Shown here: one piece after another, positions 25,809-33,798 of the stretch
How the letters are laid out: the number at the start of each line of letters is the position of its first letter
Position numbering within the stretch: the stretch's first letter is position 1
Source of the DNA: an uncultured Endomicrobiia bacterium
Lineage (GTDB): Bacteria > Elusimicrobiota > Endomicrobiia > Endomicrobiales > Endomicrobiaceae
Direction of reading: 5' to 3'
Assembly: GCA_938040055.1 (NCBI GenBank)
Contig: CALHWY010000009.1
Location: 1-38,669, forward strand
Length of the DNA stretch: 38,669 nucleotides
Position numbers and translations under genes: made by a program
Notes under the pieces: generated by a model
Told to the model about the DNA's origin: nothing
Database searches by the model: none
The model's input: the letters and a program-made list of their open reading frames with translations, nothing else

Positions 25809-26354
25809 TCACTGTTTTGACTTGCAATCTTTCTGATGAGCCTTGAGTTTTTTCATGGCCCAATCATAATGGCTTGAGGTAACACTTACAAAATATGACC
25901 CAAGTACGCTTCCTCCGACCCATTTATATACATCTTTCGAAAACAATTCTTCGTTTGTAAATGTTTCAGCCAACTCTAAAACATCTTTATGTGATTTATG
26001 AAACATTTCAGCTGCATCTTTAAGAGAAGTATTTTGATGTTTTTTCCAAAACTCAACATTCATGTCTCCATAAATCTTCCAGTTGTACGGTTCCGGTAAA
26101 AACGGTTTTTCTTCTCCTTTTTGATTGGAATATACCCAATTCAAAATCAGCTTATGCCATTCATAGAGATGAATTAAAATATCTCTTAAATTTTTATCTC
26201 TTCTCCAATGAGCTTCTTTTTTCTTTTCATCATTGGAAAAATCAAACGGCGTATTTAATTCTTTATCAGACATTTTGGAAATCAGCGTATTCAGTTTCTC
26301 ATAGTTTTCCTTAGCAGCTATCATCAAATCTTCTTTTGTTCTCGGCCTTGGCAT
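25809..26354 (-). CDS. ClbS/DfsB family four-helix bundle protein
   Basis: A 181-residue cytosolic protein of the ClbS/DfsB group. ClbS itself is the colibactin-resistance protein, but most members are uncharacterised. Family hallmarks are MPRPRTKEDLM at the start, HWRRDKNLRDILIHLYEWH (with the conserved His pattern), LPEPYNWKIYGDMN and the C-terminal SSHYDWAMKK. It starts at 26354 with AAGGAG provided by the tail of the decayed zinc-ribbon gene, and is followed 15 bp later by the radical SAM gene. Its base composition is lower in GC than its surroundings, suggesting transfer. No toxin or antibiotic cluster is nearby. Confidence 0.92.
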   Translation of the reverse strand: MPRPRTKEDLMIAAKENYEKLNTLISKMSDKELNTPFDFSNDEKKKEAHWRRDKNLRDILIHLYEWHKLILNWVYSNQKGEEKPFLPEPYNWKIYGDMNVEFWKKHQNTSLKDAAEMFHKSHKDVLELAETFTNEELFSKDVYKWVGGSVLGSYFVSVTSSHYDWAMKKLKAHQKDCKSKQ

Positions 26355-26360
26355 AACATT

Positions 26361-26620
26361 TTACTCCTTCCGCTTTTTAAGCGTTGAAAAAAACCCCGTC
26401 ATCATTTTTCTTGCTCTGCCTTCATTCATATCCTTATCGGTTTCTGCTGCATGAGGAACGCATATCTCAATCGTTTCTTCCATTATGCCTTTTAAAGTAA
26501 TTTCGCCTTTTTCAAAGCAATACTTGCAATAATCTTCATTTACGCTTCCATCCGAATTTGCGCCTTAAAGATCCGTTCCCTATCACATATGCATGGCCCG
26601 ACATTGACATTATTTTTCAT
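26361..26620 (-). pseudogene. Zinc-ribbon protein (zf-ribbon_2 type), decayed
   Basis: The C-terminal part GANSDGSVNEDYCKYCFEKG, then MEETIEICVPH and EGRARKMMTGFFSTLKK, matches small zinc-ribbon proteins whose usual form is CQSCGMPM, GTNxDGSxNxDYCxYC, then a short helix pair. Upstream, the same frame shows a CQC..MHM relic interrupted by TGA, TAG and TAA stops. The first metal-binding pair and the start are therefore lost. The intact family member would have about 85 residues. It directly precedes the clbS-like gene, with which it was probably an operon. Confidence 0.78.
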
Positions 26621-26666
26621 TCATTTTTCTTCATCCTTATCTTTATTTAAGGATAACTATACCTCA

Positions 26667-27195
26667 TTATACCCGACACCATTTGTCATAGTATATATTT
26701 TTGTGCCGTTTTTTTTCTTTCATCTTCAATCGTATCTCTTCAGGTTCTAAAACTTCAACATTTTCGCCAAACGAAAAGATATAACGGCATAGATTATAAT
26801 CATTCGGCATTTTTATTCCAGCATATAAATTTCCGCCGTCATCTTCTATGATTTCTCCGTTTAATTTCTCATATGCTCGAAAGGCAATTTTACGATCAAA
26901 CTTAACTTTTATATGCACCGTATTATCGTGCGGCATTGCTTTTTTTGAGTATTATATCTCCAAAGCCGTCTTCAAACTTTTCACCGTGGTTTTCCAAATT
27001 TTTTATCCGAAATAATTTGAAATATCTGAAATCATTTCCAAGTAAACACAGGGCATATGGATACCGGTACCGACTCTTAAAAAGCAGCCTCACCGGTTTA
27101 ACGCTTCTGCTTGTTTCTTTTTTATTGCCGCTAAAATATGAAAACGAAATAGCATGCTTACTTAAAATTGCGTTTCGCGCGCGCTGAATTTTCAT
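26667..27195 (-). pseudogene. WYL-domain transcriptional regulator, truncated and frameshifted
   Basis: Two overlapping pieces match WYL-domain regulators. The first (27195 to about 26947) has AISFSYFSGNKKE, VKPVRLLFKSRYRYPYALC and NDFRYFKLFRIKNL. The second (to 26667) has HIKVKFDRKIAFRAYEKLNG and IFSFGENVEVLEPEEIR. They are one base out of frame at an A7 tract (26940-26946); six A would fuse them as ILKKAMPHD. The N-terminal helix-turn-helix DNA-binding domain is missing upstream. Even with the frameshift repaired, the protein could not bind DNA in the usual way. Probably a relic of the imported island. Confidence 0.8.
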
Positions 27196-27372
27196 CTTCA
27201 GATTTCATTTCCTGAACCTTTTTCGGCTTTTTTAAGCCAACGGCAAACCCGCTCTCATTTCAGCCGAAGGAAGTTGTTTTATCTACTCACCGCTTCGCCC
27301 GCATTAACTACACGCGCATAGCTAAAGCTTTCTGATGCCGCAGGCACCGCCGGCGGTTTTATATATACAACA

Positions 27373-27409
27373 AAAGTCCTTTTTCCGGAAACGCCGGAAA
27401 AAGGACTTT
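27373..27409 (-). terminator. Strong hairpin terminator of VIT copy 2
   Basis: A perfect 16-bp stem (arms 27373-27388 and 27394-27409; each arm contains the AGTCC/GGACT core and a CCGG end) with a 5-base loop. It lies 39 bp past the stop of the gene at 27448. On the minus strand it ends in CTTTTGTT, so the T-run is short, but the stem is exceptional. Confidence 0.75.
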
Positions 27410-27447
27410 AAGCCTTTTAATTTTTTTTTTTGCGCTTTAAATTTTTA

Positions 27448-30429
27448 TCATCTTTTAAAGCTTACTGTTCCCACGGTATTGCTTTCTTTAATATTTTCCG
27501 TTCTTACAAAAACCCTGCGCCAGGTTTGTTTTTTCGTGCCGTAAAAAGTGTAAATATCGATATAAAGCAAAGTAGGGCCGGATATGCTCTGACGGCTGTC
27601 CGCGAAATTATTCGTAGATATCCTGTAGTCGCCTTCAACCGCTTTTTTGATCATAAACTCTTCAGGTCCGAAACCCTGCGTAAGATCTTGCGAAACTCTC
27701 GCGCCTATGCGGGTAAGCTTATTTCCGTAAAAAGCTTCTTCTCCGTAAGGATCGGTCACGTGAATGTCCATATCCGTATTATCGGTGCTCCATCCCAAAA
27801 CAACCCTTATATCGACCGGCATGGCAAAAATCAGTTCTTTGTCTATGCCTGAAAGATCAAGCTTCGGGTTTAAAGCTATCAAATTATTCATTTCCACAAA
27901 CACTATCTGTTTAATGCTGTCAAACCTGTTCCAACTGCCCGTCAGCACTTTATAAAACATTTCCAGCGCTTTCCCGTATTCTTTATTAGCCTGGAAAGCA
28001 AGGGCAAGATCTCTGTAAGACTGCGGATGCTCACCTCTGAGTTTAAGTATTTTTTCAAACATATCCGCCGCATATCGGTATTCTCCGAGCTCCATAAGTT
28101 TATTCGCGGCGGTACGCAGAAGTTCGGGATTGTCAAGTTTCATTTCGGCTATATTCGAAAGCACGGTAACGGCTTTATCTTTCATTTTTCTGCGGACAAA
28201 CTCGTCCGTAACGTCAAAAAAGAAAGACGGCTGATCGTCATATCCGGTTCTGAGCTTGAGATAGTCCTGATACAGCATACCGTCTCCGGATTTTTTTAAT
28301 ATTTTCATATAAGGAGTATGAGGATCCCAGGCTTTTACGCGCACTCCCGCTTCCGTCCGCGCTTCTGCCGGATCGCCGGCGCCGGCCGGTTTTGCTTTGT
28401 TCTCCGCCGCGGCGCGCCGGCTTGCGCCTGATATTTCCGCGCTCACGAATTCGCCTTCCCGCGCGATATTCGTTTCCGGAGCGACATCCAGCGAAACGTC
28501 CTGATAATTATTCCGGACGGAATAGGACTCGGACGCTTCCCGCTCGCCGGAAAAAGAAGCCTGTTTAAGCTTCTCGAATTTCTGCGGGGGTTTGCTCCGG
28601 TCAAAATCTTTTTTCCACCATTCTTTCAGCTCTTTCGCCTGCCTTATAGCATCTTCCAGAGCGGATTTGCGGACATTTTCTTCTTTCTTTTTTATGTCGC
28701 CCAGAATACTGTTATACTGCGCAAGAAGCTCCTGCGGCGGAGTAATCTTATAAGCCGCATAATCTCTTGCGTCTTCAAGGACAAGAAGCGAAGAAAACTC
28801 GGTCACAACGCAATACCGCTTGCCGAGTTTCAAGATTTCGCTCTCATTTTGCGCGGAATCGGTTTCCAGATCTTTTATCTTCTGCACGGCCCACAGTCTC
28901 GCGACAGCAGGATTGTCGCCGCCGGCTTTTATTTTTATCTTTTTTGTTTCGGTTATATCATTTTTGCCGTAACCGAAATTTAAAACAATTTCATCTTCTT
29001 TGCCTTTGAGTATCGCGGCAAAAGTAAAATTTTCCGGCACATCCGTTCCGGGACGGGGATAGACCTCGTTTATTTTTCCGCGCGCAGACGAATATGAGAT
29101 AAATTTCAGGTTTTTCTTCGCAAGCATAAGCGCGGCTTCTTTATCCGTCAGGGATTGAAGATTTATGAAACTCCCCCCGCTTTTAACAGCCGCGCCCGCA
29201 AGTTCCCCGCGGTTGAATTCCGCTGACGAACCGATAACAAAAACCGGCGCTTTGCCGTTTCTTATACGCGTATCCCCGAAAGTGCTTATTCCGTCGGTAA
29301 AAAACAATATCTCATCCGCGTTTAAAGAATCTAAATCCAGCTTGTCAAAGCGTGTGCCCCCGTCATAAATTATCTCTCCGATTTCTTTTTCCAAAGCATC
29401 CCAGCGTCCGTTTTTAATTTTAAATTTCTTGGCGGCGCCGGGTTTAATATTGAAAGTCATAAATACGACTTCTGCTTCCGGAAGTTTTGTCAGATAAGCT
29501 CCCAGCAGCCGTTTTTCCCTTTCAAGATCACGTTTCAAAGCAGACAGTGAGCAATCCCAGACAACGGCTATCGCTTTGGGAGGAATTTTGTCTTTTGAAG
29601 AAGCCCGGACGTTTATATCCGCATAAAAATAAGTTTCATCGCCGTCTTTATGGGTAAAAACCGGCTCCCGTTTAGGTTTGGGCAGAAAAAAAGAAAGTCT
29701 GCCGTTCAAAAGATAATCCTTGCCGGAAAATGAGGCTTTAAACGAATCGTTTATTTTGCCGAAAGAAAAACCGGGAAGATCCGTCTCCGTTTCCGGAGCC
29801 GAATCGGCGGAATCCGCTGGTATTTGCGCATTAATTTCAAAATTTATTTCCCGCCCGAAATTTAAAGGGAGGTTATATATGTAGCCGTTATTTTTTGAGA
29901 TGAGAGGTTCTTCTATAGTAATTCTTACTTTGCGGACGCCTTGCGGACTGAAAGGATATATTCTTAAAGAAAAAAGGTTGGCCGAGGTTTTTTCCGCAAG
30001 GGCGGGATCAATGCCGCGCCTTACGACGGTTTCAAAAGTTTCTCTGGCTTTCCGTTTTTCCACCGACACGCCTTCTCTCATCTTTCCGTTTATGTCCAAT
30101 GCTATCGCCGAAACATTTTGATTTTGCGCAAGGGGAAAAACAAATTCGCCTTCCATAACAAGCCGGTTCGGATTGTAAAACACCATTTCATAAGTCGTCA
30201 TAGCAAGATTGCCTATCACCTCAATATCGACTTTGAGATCACGCAATATGACGGGTTTTCTTCCGGCCGCGACAATTATCCTGGGAAGCCGCGCCGCAGG
30301 CGCGGGTTCGGTTATGTCCATTCCGCGCCGGTGAGAACCTTCCCTCTTGAGCGCTTTAAAACCGCTTTGGGCAAACGCAAAATCCGAAAACACGGCAACC
30401 GAAACTAAAAAAACGATGATTTTTTTCAT
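27448..30429 (-). CDS. Exported VIT / vWA / TPR / DUF2135 protein (copy 2)
   Basis: 993 residues, collinear with the protein encoded at 20761-23781. Signal peptide (MKKIIVFLVSVAVFSDFAFA), VIT domain (about 55-195, YEMVFYNPNRLVMEG), vWA-like domain with intact metal site (D292-C-S-L-S, GGTRFD, T-D379-G), a variable low-complexity linker (about 590-700), TPR-like repeats (about 780-850) and DUF2135 (about 870-985, GWSTDNTDMDIHV, then DLTQGFGPEEF). The ATG has AAGGA 7 bp upstream. The linker is the least conserved part between the copies; the vWA, TPR and DUF2135 parts are the most alike. Probably periplasmic or outer-surface, perhaps metal-dependent protein binding. True role unknown. Confidence 0.93.
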   Translation of the reverse strand: MKKIIVFLVSVAVFSDFAFAQSGFKALKREGSHRRGMDITEPAPAARLPRIIVAAGRKPVILRDLKVDIEVIGNLAMTTYEMVFYNPNRLVMEGEFVFPLAQNQNVSAIALDINGKMREGVSVEKRKARETFETVVRRGIDPALAEKTSANLFSLRIYPFSPQGVRKVRITIEEPLISKNNGYIYNLPLNFGREINFEINAQIPADSADSAPETETDLPGFSFGKINDSFKASFSGKDYLLNGRLSFFLPKPKREPVFTHKDGDETYFYADINVRASSKDKIPPKAIAVVWDCSLSALKRDLEREKRLLGAYLTKLPEAEVVFMTFNIKPGAAKKFKIKNGRWDALEKEIGEIIYDGGTRFDKLDLDSLNADEILFFTDGISTFGDTRIRNGKAPVFVIGSSAEFNRGELAGAAVKSGGSFINLQSLTDKEAALMLAKKNLKFISYSSARGKINEVYPRPGTDVPENFTFAAILKGKEDEIVLNFGYGKNDITETKKIKIKAGGDNPAVARLWAVQKIKDLETDSAQNESEILKLGKRYCVVTEFSSLLVLEDARDYAAYKITPPQELLAQYNSILGDIKKKEENVRKSALEDAIRQAKELKEWWKKDFDRSKPPQKFEKLKQASFSGEREASESYSVRNNYQDVSLDVAPETNIAREGEFVSAEISGASRRAAAENKAKPAGAGDPAEARTEAGVRVKAWDPHTPYMKILKKSGDGMLYQDYLKLRTGYDDQPSFFFDVTDEFVRRKMKDKAVTVLSNIAEMKLDNPELLRTAANKLMELGEYRYAADMFEKILKLRGEHPQSYRDLALAFQANKEYGKALEMFYKVLTGSWNRFDSIKQIVFVEMNNLIALNPKLDLSGIDKELIFAMPVDIRVVLGWSTDNTDMDIHVTDPYGEEAFYGNKLTRIGARVSQDLTQGFGPEEFMIKKAVEGDYRISTNNFADSRQSISGPTLLYIDIYTFYGTKKQTWRRVFVRTENIKESNTVGTVSFKR

Positions 30430-30943
30430 TTTGCTTTCCTTTATTATGTAAATTTTCGCTTGCGTTTATGCGGATATATAAACGATTTTTTAATACGCGG
30501 ATTCTTTTCCCGTTTTTGCTTCAAAACAGAGATAAAAAAGCTTTTTGTCAAAATTTTCCGGCCGTTTTTTTAACAGCGCTTTTGATTGGGAAGCACGAAG
30601 AAACGGATCTGTTGATGAAAAGCGTTTTGCCGGTTATATTAAACCGCAAAAAAAAACGCTTTTGCGCAAAAACCGCCTTAAAAACGGACTGGAATGAAAA
30701 GACCGGAATATATGCGTAAAGATAATACAAAGAAATAAAAACCGGAGAGAATAAAACAGCCGGATAAAAATTTTTTTATTGAAAAAGACCGCTTATTTTT
30801 GATTTTGAAAACTGTTTTGAATTTACGGTTTATTTAAGCATTCATACAGCATAAACGCCGGATTTCTCTTTTTCAAAAGTTAATAAGCGGCGGGGGCGGT
30901 TTTAAACCCGGAATTTAAATCTATTTTAATTGTCCCGTCCGTT
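30430..30943. other. Noncoding gap
   Basis: About 510 bp without a convincing gene. A short open stretch ending at 30880 (DGTIKIDLNSGFK) lies one frame off the end of the next gene. It might be its original tail, but nothing confirms this. No clear terminator. Confidence 0.4.
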
Positions 30944-31588
30944 TCATTTGCCGGCATCTTGCTGAATTTGTTTGGAATACTCATCCACCGAGTAAATATA
31001 GGCCAAAATTTTCGCCGCATTAAGCTGCCGGGGCGAAATTGCTCCGGAATACGCCTCCTGCGTAGTTGTCGCGTCCGCAAGCTTTCTGAAAAATTTCGCT
31101 TTTTCTTTATTGCCGGAAAATTTCATGTTTTTTATCTCTTCAGGCATTATTTCCAGCATTTCGCGTTCCATTTTTTCGGCAGCGCTTAAGTAATTTTCGT
31201 CCATTTTTTCAATTGCGGCTCCAAAAGCGGCCGCGTTTTCTTCATTGGCGGAAAAGTTCATCTCTTTTATCTCTTCAGGCATTATTTCCGGCATTTCGCG
31301 TTCCGTTTCTTCGGCGTCGCGCGCGAAATTTCTATTCATTTCTTCGACTGCGGCTCCAAAGGCGGCCGCGTTTTCTTCACTCATCCGGCGGGTATAATTT
31401 TCCATTAAATTCAGCGATTCCGCCGACACGCCGAAAGTATTGTACATAAAACGCTTTAAAATCCTGGGCACAAGCAGCGAAAACGCGAACAATACGCAAA
31501 AAACCACAGCCGCGGCGATATAGACCATCTTGTCCGTTATGACAAACTTTTTCTTTTTCCCTTCTGCGGCGTTTTTGTTTTCTTTCAT
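30944..31588 (-). CDS. Single-pass membrane protein with two internal repeats (family member 4)
   Basis: 214 residues; not a family I recognise. A Lys-rich cytosolic start is followed by one transmembrane helix (21-41). Then come two copies of a repeat of about 45 residues (71-115 and 116-160), each containing EENAAAFGAA and IMPEEIK. From P149 it has the domain shared with its three upstream neighbours: PEEIKNMKF followed by EKAKFFRKL. The helical, acidic repeats predict a coiled or bundled extracytoplasmic part. The ATG has AAGGAG 5 bp upstream. It is last in a row of four related genes downstream of dnaE. Confidence 0.8.
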   Translation of the reverse strand: MKENKNAAEGKKKKFVITDKMVYIAAAVVFCVLFAFSLLVPRILKRFMYNTFGVSAESLNLMENYTRRMSEENAAAFGAAVEEMNRNFARDAEETEREMPEIMPEEIKEMNFSANEENAAAFGAAIEKMDENYLSAAEKMEREMLEIMPEEIKNMKFSGNKEKAKFFRKLADATTTQEAYSGAISPRQLNAAKILAYIYSVDEYSKQIQQDAGK

Positions 31589-31602
31589 TTTTGCTCCTTT
31601 GT

Positions 31603-32046
31603 TTACCGTATTTTGGCGGTTTCTTTTTTAAGCTTTCCTACGGCTTCCCGAGTTCCGTAAAGCTCGGAGAGAACCATAAGATTTGCGGATACCTTTATAT
31701 CATTTTCGTCCGGCTGTCCATTTTCAAGTTTTTGCGAATGCAGGCCGGCAAGCTTTTTACAATACAAAGCTTTTTCTGCGGTAGTTTTAAATTTCTTTTT
31801 TTAACTTTCCCGCCAAGAGCCCGCAAAGCGGCCCCTTCCTGCGCTTTCGGTTCGGAATAATAAAATTCAAGCTCGGAAAGATGTTTTTGAAGCGCCCGGA
31901 TTTCGCCTTCGGAAGTTTTCTCCGCCTCAAACTCAATATGCATAAATTCTTCCGATTTTTCTTCCCAAGCAAAAACTCCGCCCCGCATAAACATACAGAA
32001 AAACAAAAGCAAGACATATCGGGATTTTTACGGCTTTCTTTTCCAT
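31603..32046 (-). pseudogene. Small exported protein, frameshifted twice at homopolymers (family member 3)
   Basis: Read from ATG 32046, MEKKAVKIPICLAFVFLYVY is a good signal peptide. It joins GVFAWEEKSEEF only if the G4 run at 31981-31984 is read as three. The frame then runs to GGKVKK and must change again at an A7 run (31796-31802; eight A needed) to continue KKFKTTAEKALYCKKLAGL and end at 31603. The repaired protein, about 147 residues, has the same C-terminal domain as its neighbours, which supports both repairs. It lies 14 bp upstream of the next gene. Either a recent pseudogene, homopolymer sequencing errors, or slippage. Confidence 0.65.
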
Positions 32047-32180
32047 TTTTTGCCGTTTTTTTAATTATAATTCCGGCTTCGGACAATAACTCCGTTTTTA
32101 TCCGTCGGTAAAAGGCTTTGCCGCGACCGCTATTTTCGCCTTTGCAATCTTTTACTGCGCCGGTTTTCGCCGCTGCATTG

Positions 32181-33002
32181 CTACAAATCATCCAGTTCTC
32201 GGGATATAAGTTCGCAGGCGAGTTCAATACCGCTGTAATTCATATAAAATTTAGCCGCTTCAACAGTCTCTCCTCCGGCCTGTTCGCCCGAAGAAAGAAG
32301 CGAGTGATAATACCGGGAAAAATATCCGGATTTTTCCTCAAGAGAGGCGAATTTTTTCGATTTGACGGTTTCGGGAAGAAATTTTCCGTGTCTCGGCTCA
32401 TTCGCCGCATAATCCGCCAGAATACGCTCCATTCTCTCTTTTCTCTCTAAAAGTTCGTCCCTAAAACCGTTGTCTGAAACAAATGCCGAGGATCCGCCGT
32501 CACAATCCGCGGCGGACATATCCGCAATGCTTATTTCCACGCAGCCGTCCGGAGAAGCTGCCCCGGCGACGGTATCACAGGACGAAGTTTCAAATGCATT
32601 GTTTGACGAGTAATCCGGCACCTGCGAAAAAATTCCATTTGTGCCGGATTTACGGCTGAATTTTATTTTTTCCCCGCGTTTAAGATTATCAAAAACCGCA
32701 AAGGCGACAATGCCCAGAATAAGAATAATAACAATGAAAGGGAAACAGCCGCAGCCTTTCTTCGCGCCGGGTTGTTTCGCGTTTATATTTTCAGGAGTTT
32801 TGCCGCGGCGCCGGCGGTGAGAAACGGATGAAACGCCAGCGCGGGAACTTTCCGGAACTGTTTCAAAAAAGTTTTCATCATAAACGTCCGGAGAAAAAGT
32901 CTCTCCGCAGGAAAAGTCCATACCGGGCGCATCCGCATTTTTTTGCCGTTCGACATATTTTTTAAGCTCTTCGAGTTTTTTGGATATTTCGTCTTTCGCC
33001 AT
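32181..33002 (-). CDS. Single-pass membrane protein (family member 2)
   Basis: 273 residues; family not recognised. The N-terminal 80 residues are charged and probably cytosolic, beginning with a coiled stretch (SKKLEELKKYVERQ). They are followed by KKGCGCFPF and one transmembrane helix (88-106). The remainder is extracytoplasmic, with a Ser/Cys/Asp-rich linker and the shared C-terminal domain PETVKSKKFASLEEKSGYFS (from P210) and a helical tail. The order Cys-rich juxtamembrane patch, helix, linker, domain resembles the neighbour upstream. AAAGGA lies 12 bp before the ATG, rather far. Confidence 0.78.
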   Translation of the reverse strand: MAKDEISKKLEELKKYVERQKNADAPGMDFSCGETFSPDVYDENFFETVPESSRAGVSSVSHRRRRGKTPENINAKQPGAKKGCGCFPFIVIILILGIVAFAVFDNLKRGEKIKFSRKSGTNGIFSQVPDYSSNNAFETSSCDTVAGAASPDGCVEISIADMSAADCDGGSSAFVSDNGFRDELLERKERMERILADYAANEPRHGKFLPETVKSKKFASLEEKSGYFSRYYHSLLSSGEQAGGETVEAAKFYMNYSGIELACELISRELDDL

Positions 33003-33100
33003 CTTTTTATTTATTCCTTTTATTTTTCCGCTTTTTTGCCCAAAAAGAACAGTCTAAACGGCGCTCTTTGGAGAAAATACGGAAACCGCGGACGGCGGCA

Positions 33101-33703
33101 TTATTCCGGATTCAGTCCTTTTTCCTCTTTCTCCTGCCGGCCGGTTTTTTCTTCCTGCCGCGCTTTTGCTATTTCAAGATCAAGTCTTTCGATTTCGGCT
33201 TTCGCCTCGTAAAGATTCAGCCGGTTTTTTATGGCCTCCAGTTCATTTTTTTCATATCTGCCCTTAACCAGCTCTTCTTTTAAAAATTCAGCCGTTTCGG
33301 CATCCGATTCAAATTCCATCCCGGCGATTTTTTCAGGGAAATCTTTTTTATAATCCTGTTCTCGTCTTAGGTAAACGTAATGCAGGGCCTCCATTCTGCC
33401 TTTTTTTTCCAGAAGGGAAGAGGGGAAAGAAAGATCCTGCCGGTTTTCAAACATCTCCCCGCCCGAAACGGTTTCATGCGGTTTCATATACCGGCCGTTT
33501 CGTACGGAGTCGTTTTGTAATTTTTCTTTAAAACTTTCAAGCATGCCGTCAAAAAAACCCGTTTTTAAACCGGCAAAGAAAAAGACAAACAGCAGTATTA
33601 TTAAAGCTATAAAAAATATAAGGCATCCGGCCAGCGCCATACAGCCTTTTCCTCCTTTGTTTTCCGGACCGGACGATTGAGACTGCAAAGCATTCTTTTC
33701 CAT
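33101..33703 (-). CDS. Single-pass membrane protein (family member 1)
   Basis: 200 residues from the ATG at 33703, chosen because AAGGA lies 7 bp upstream; a longer start at 33763 lacks one. A short Gly-rich head with two Cys (GKGCMALAGC) leads into a transmembrane helix (23-45). Then comes a linker and the shared domain, FPEKIAGMEFESDAETAEF (from P123), and an acidic coiled C terminus (EAKAEIERLDLEIAKARQEE). It follows dnaE by about 95 bp on the same strand, so it may share its transcript. Function unknown. Confidence 0.78.
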   Translation of the reverse strand: MEKNALQSQSSGPENKGGKGCMALAGCLIFFIALIILLFVFFFAGLKTGFFDGMLESFKEKLQNDSVRNGRYMKPHETVSGGEMFENRQDLSFPSSLLEKKGRMEALHYVYLRREQDYKKDFPEKIAGMEFESDAETAEFLKEELVKGRYEKNELEAIKNRLNLYEAKAEIERLDLEIAKARQEEKTGRQEKEEKGLNPE

Positions 33704-33798
33704 TCCAAATTCCTTTTTAAAGTTTTTTATCAATTGACAAAACCGGAAGTTTTCTTTTTTCAAGCCGGAACCGGAGTTCGTTCCGTATATTCGGAATT

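Noticed and set aside
30880..31080. Alternative ending of the repeat-bearing membrane protein in another frame (DGTIKIDLNSGFK).
   Set aside because: No homopolymer or family alignment supports a shift there; noted only as a possibility.
31975..31990. A sixth possible C-before-GGA shift, in the signal-peptide region of the small exported protein (31603-32046).
   Set aside because: The same repair is explained by one extra G in the G4 run, and CGG is read normally as Arg in neighbouring genes (for example nadA KKRHKNP and dnaE ALRFFREC), so it was not counted with the five right-end sites.
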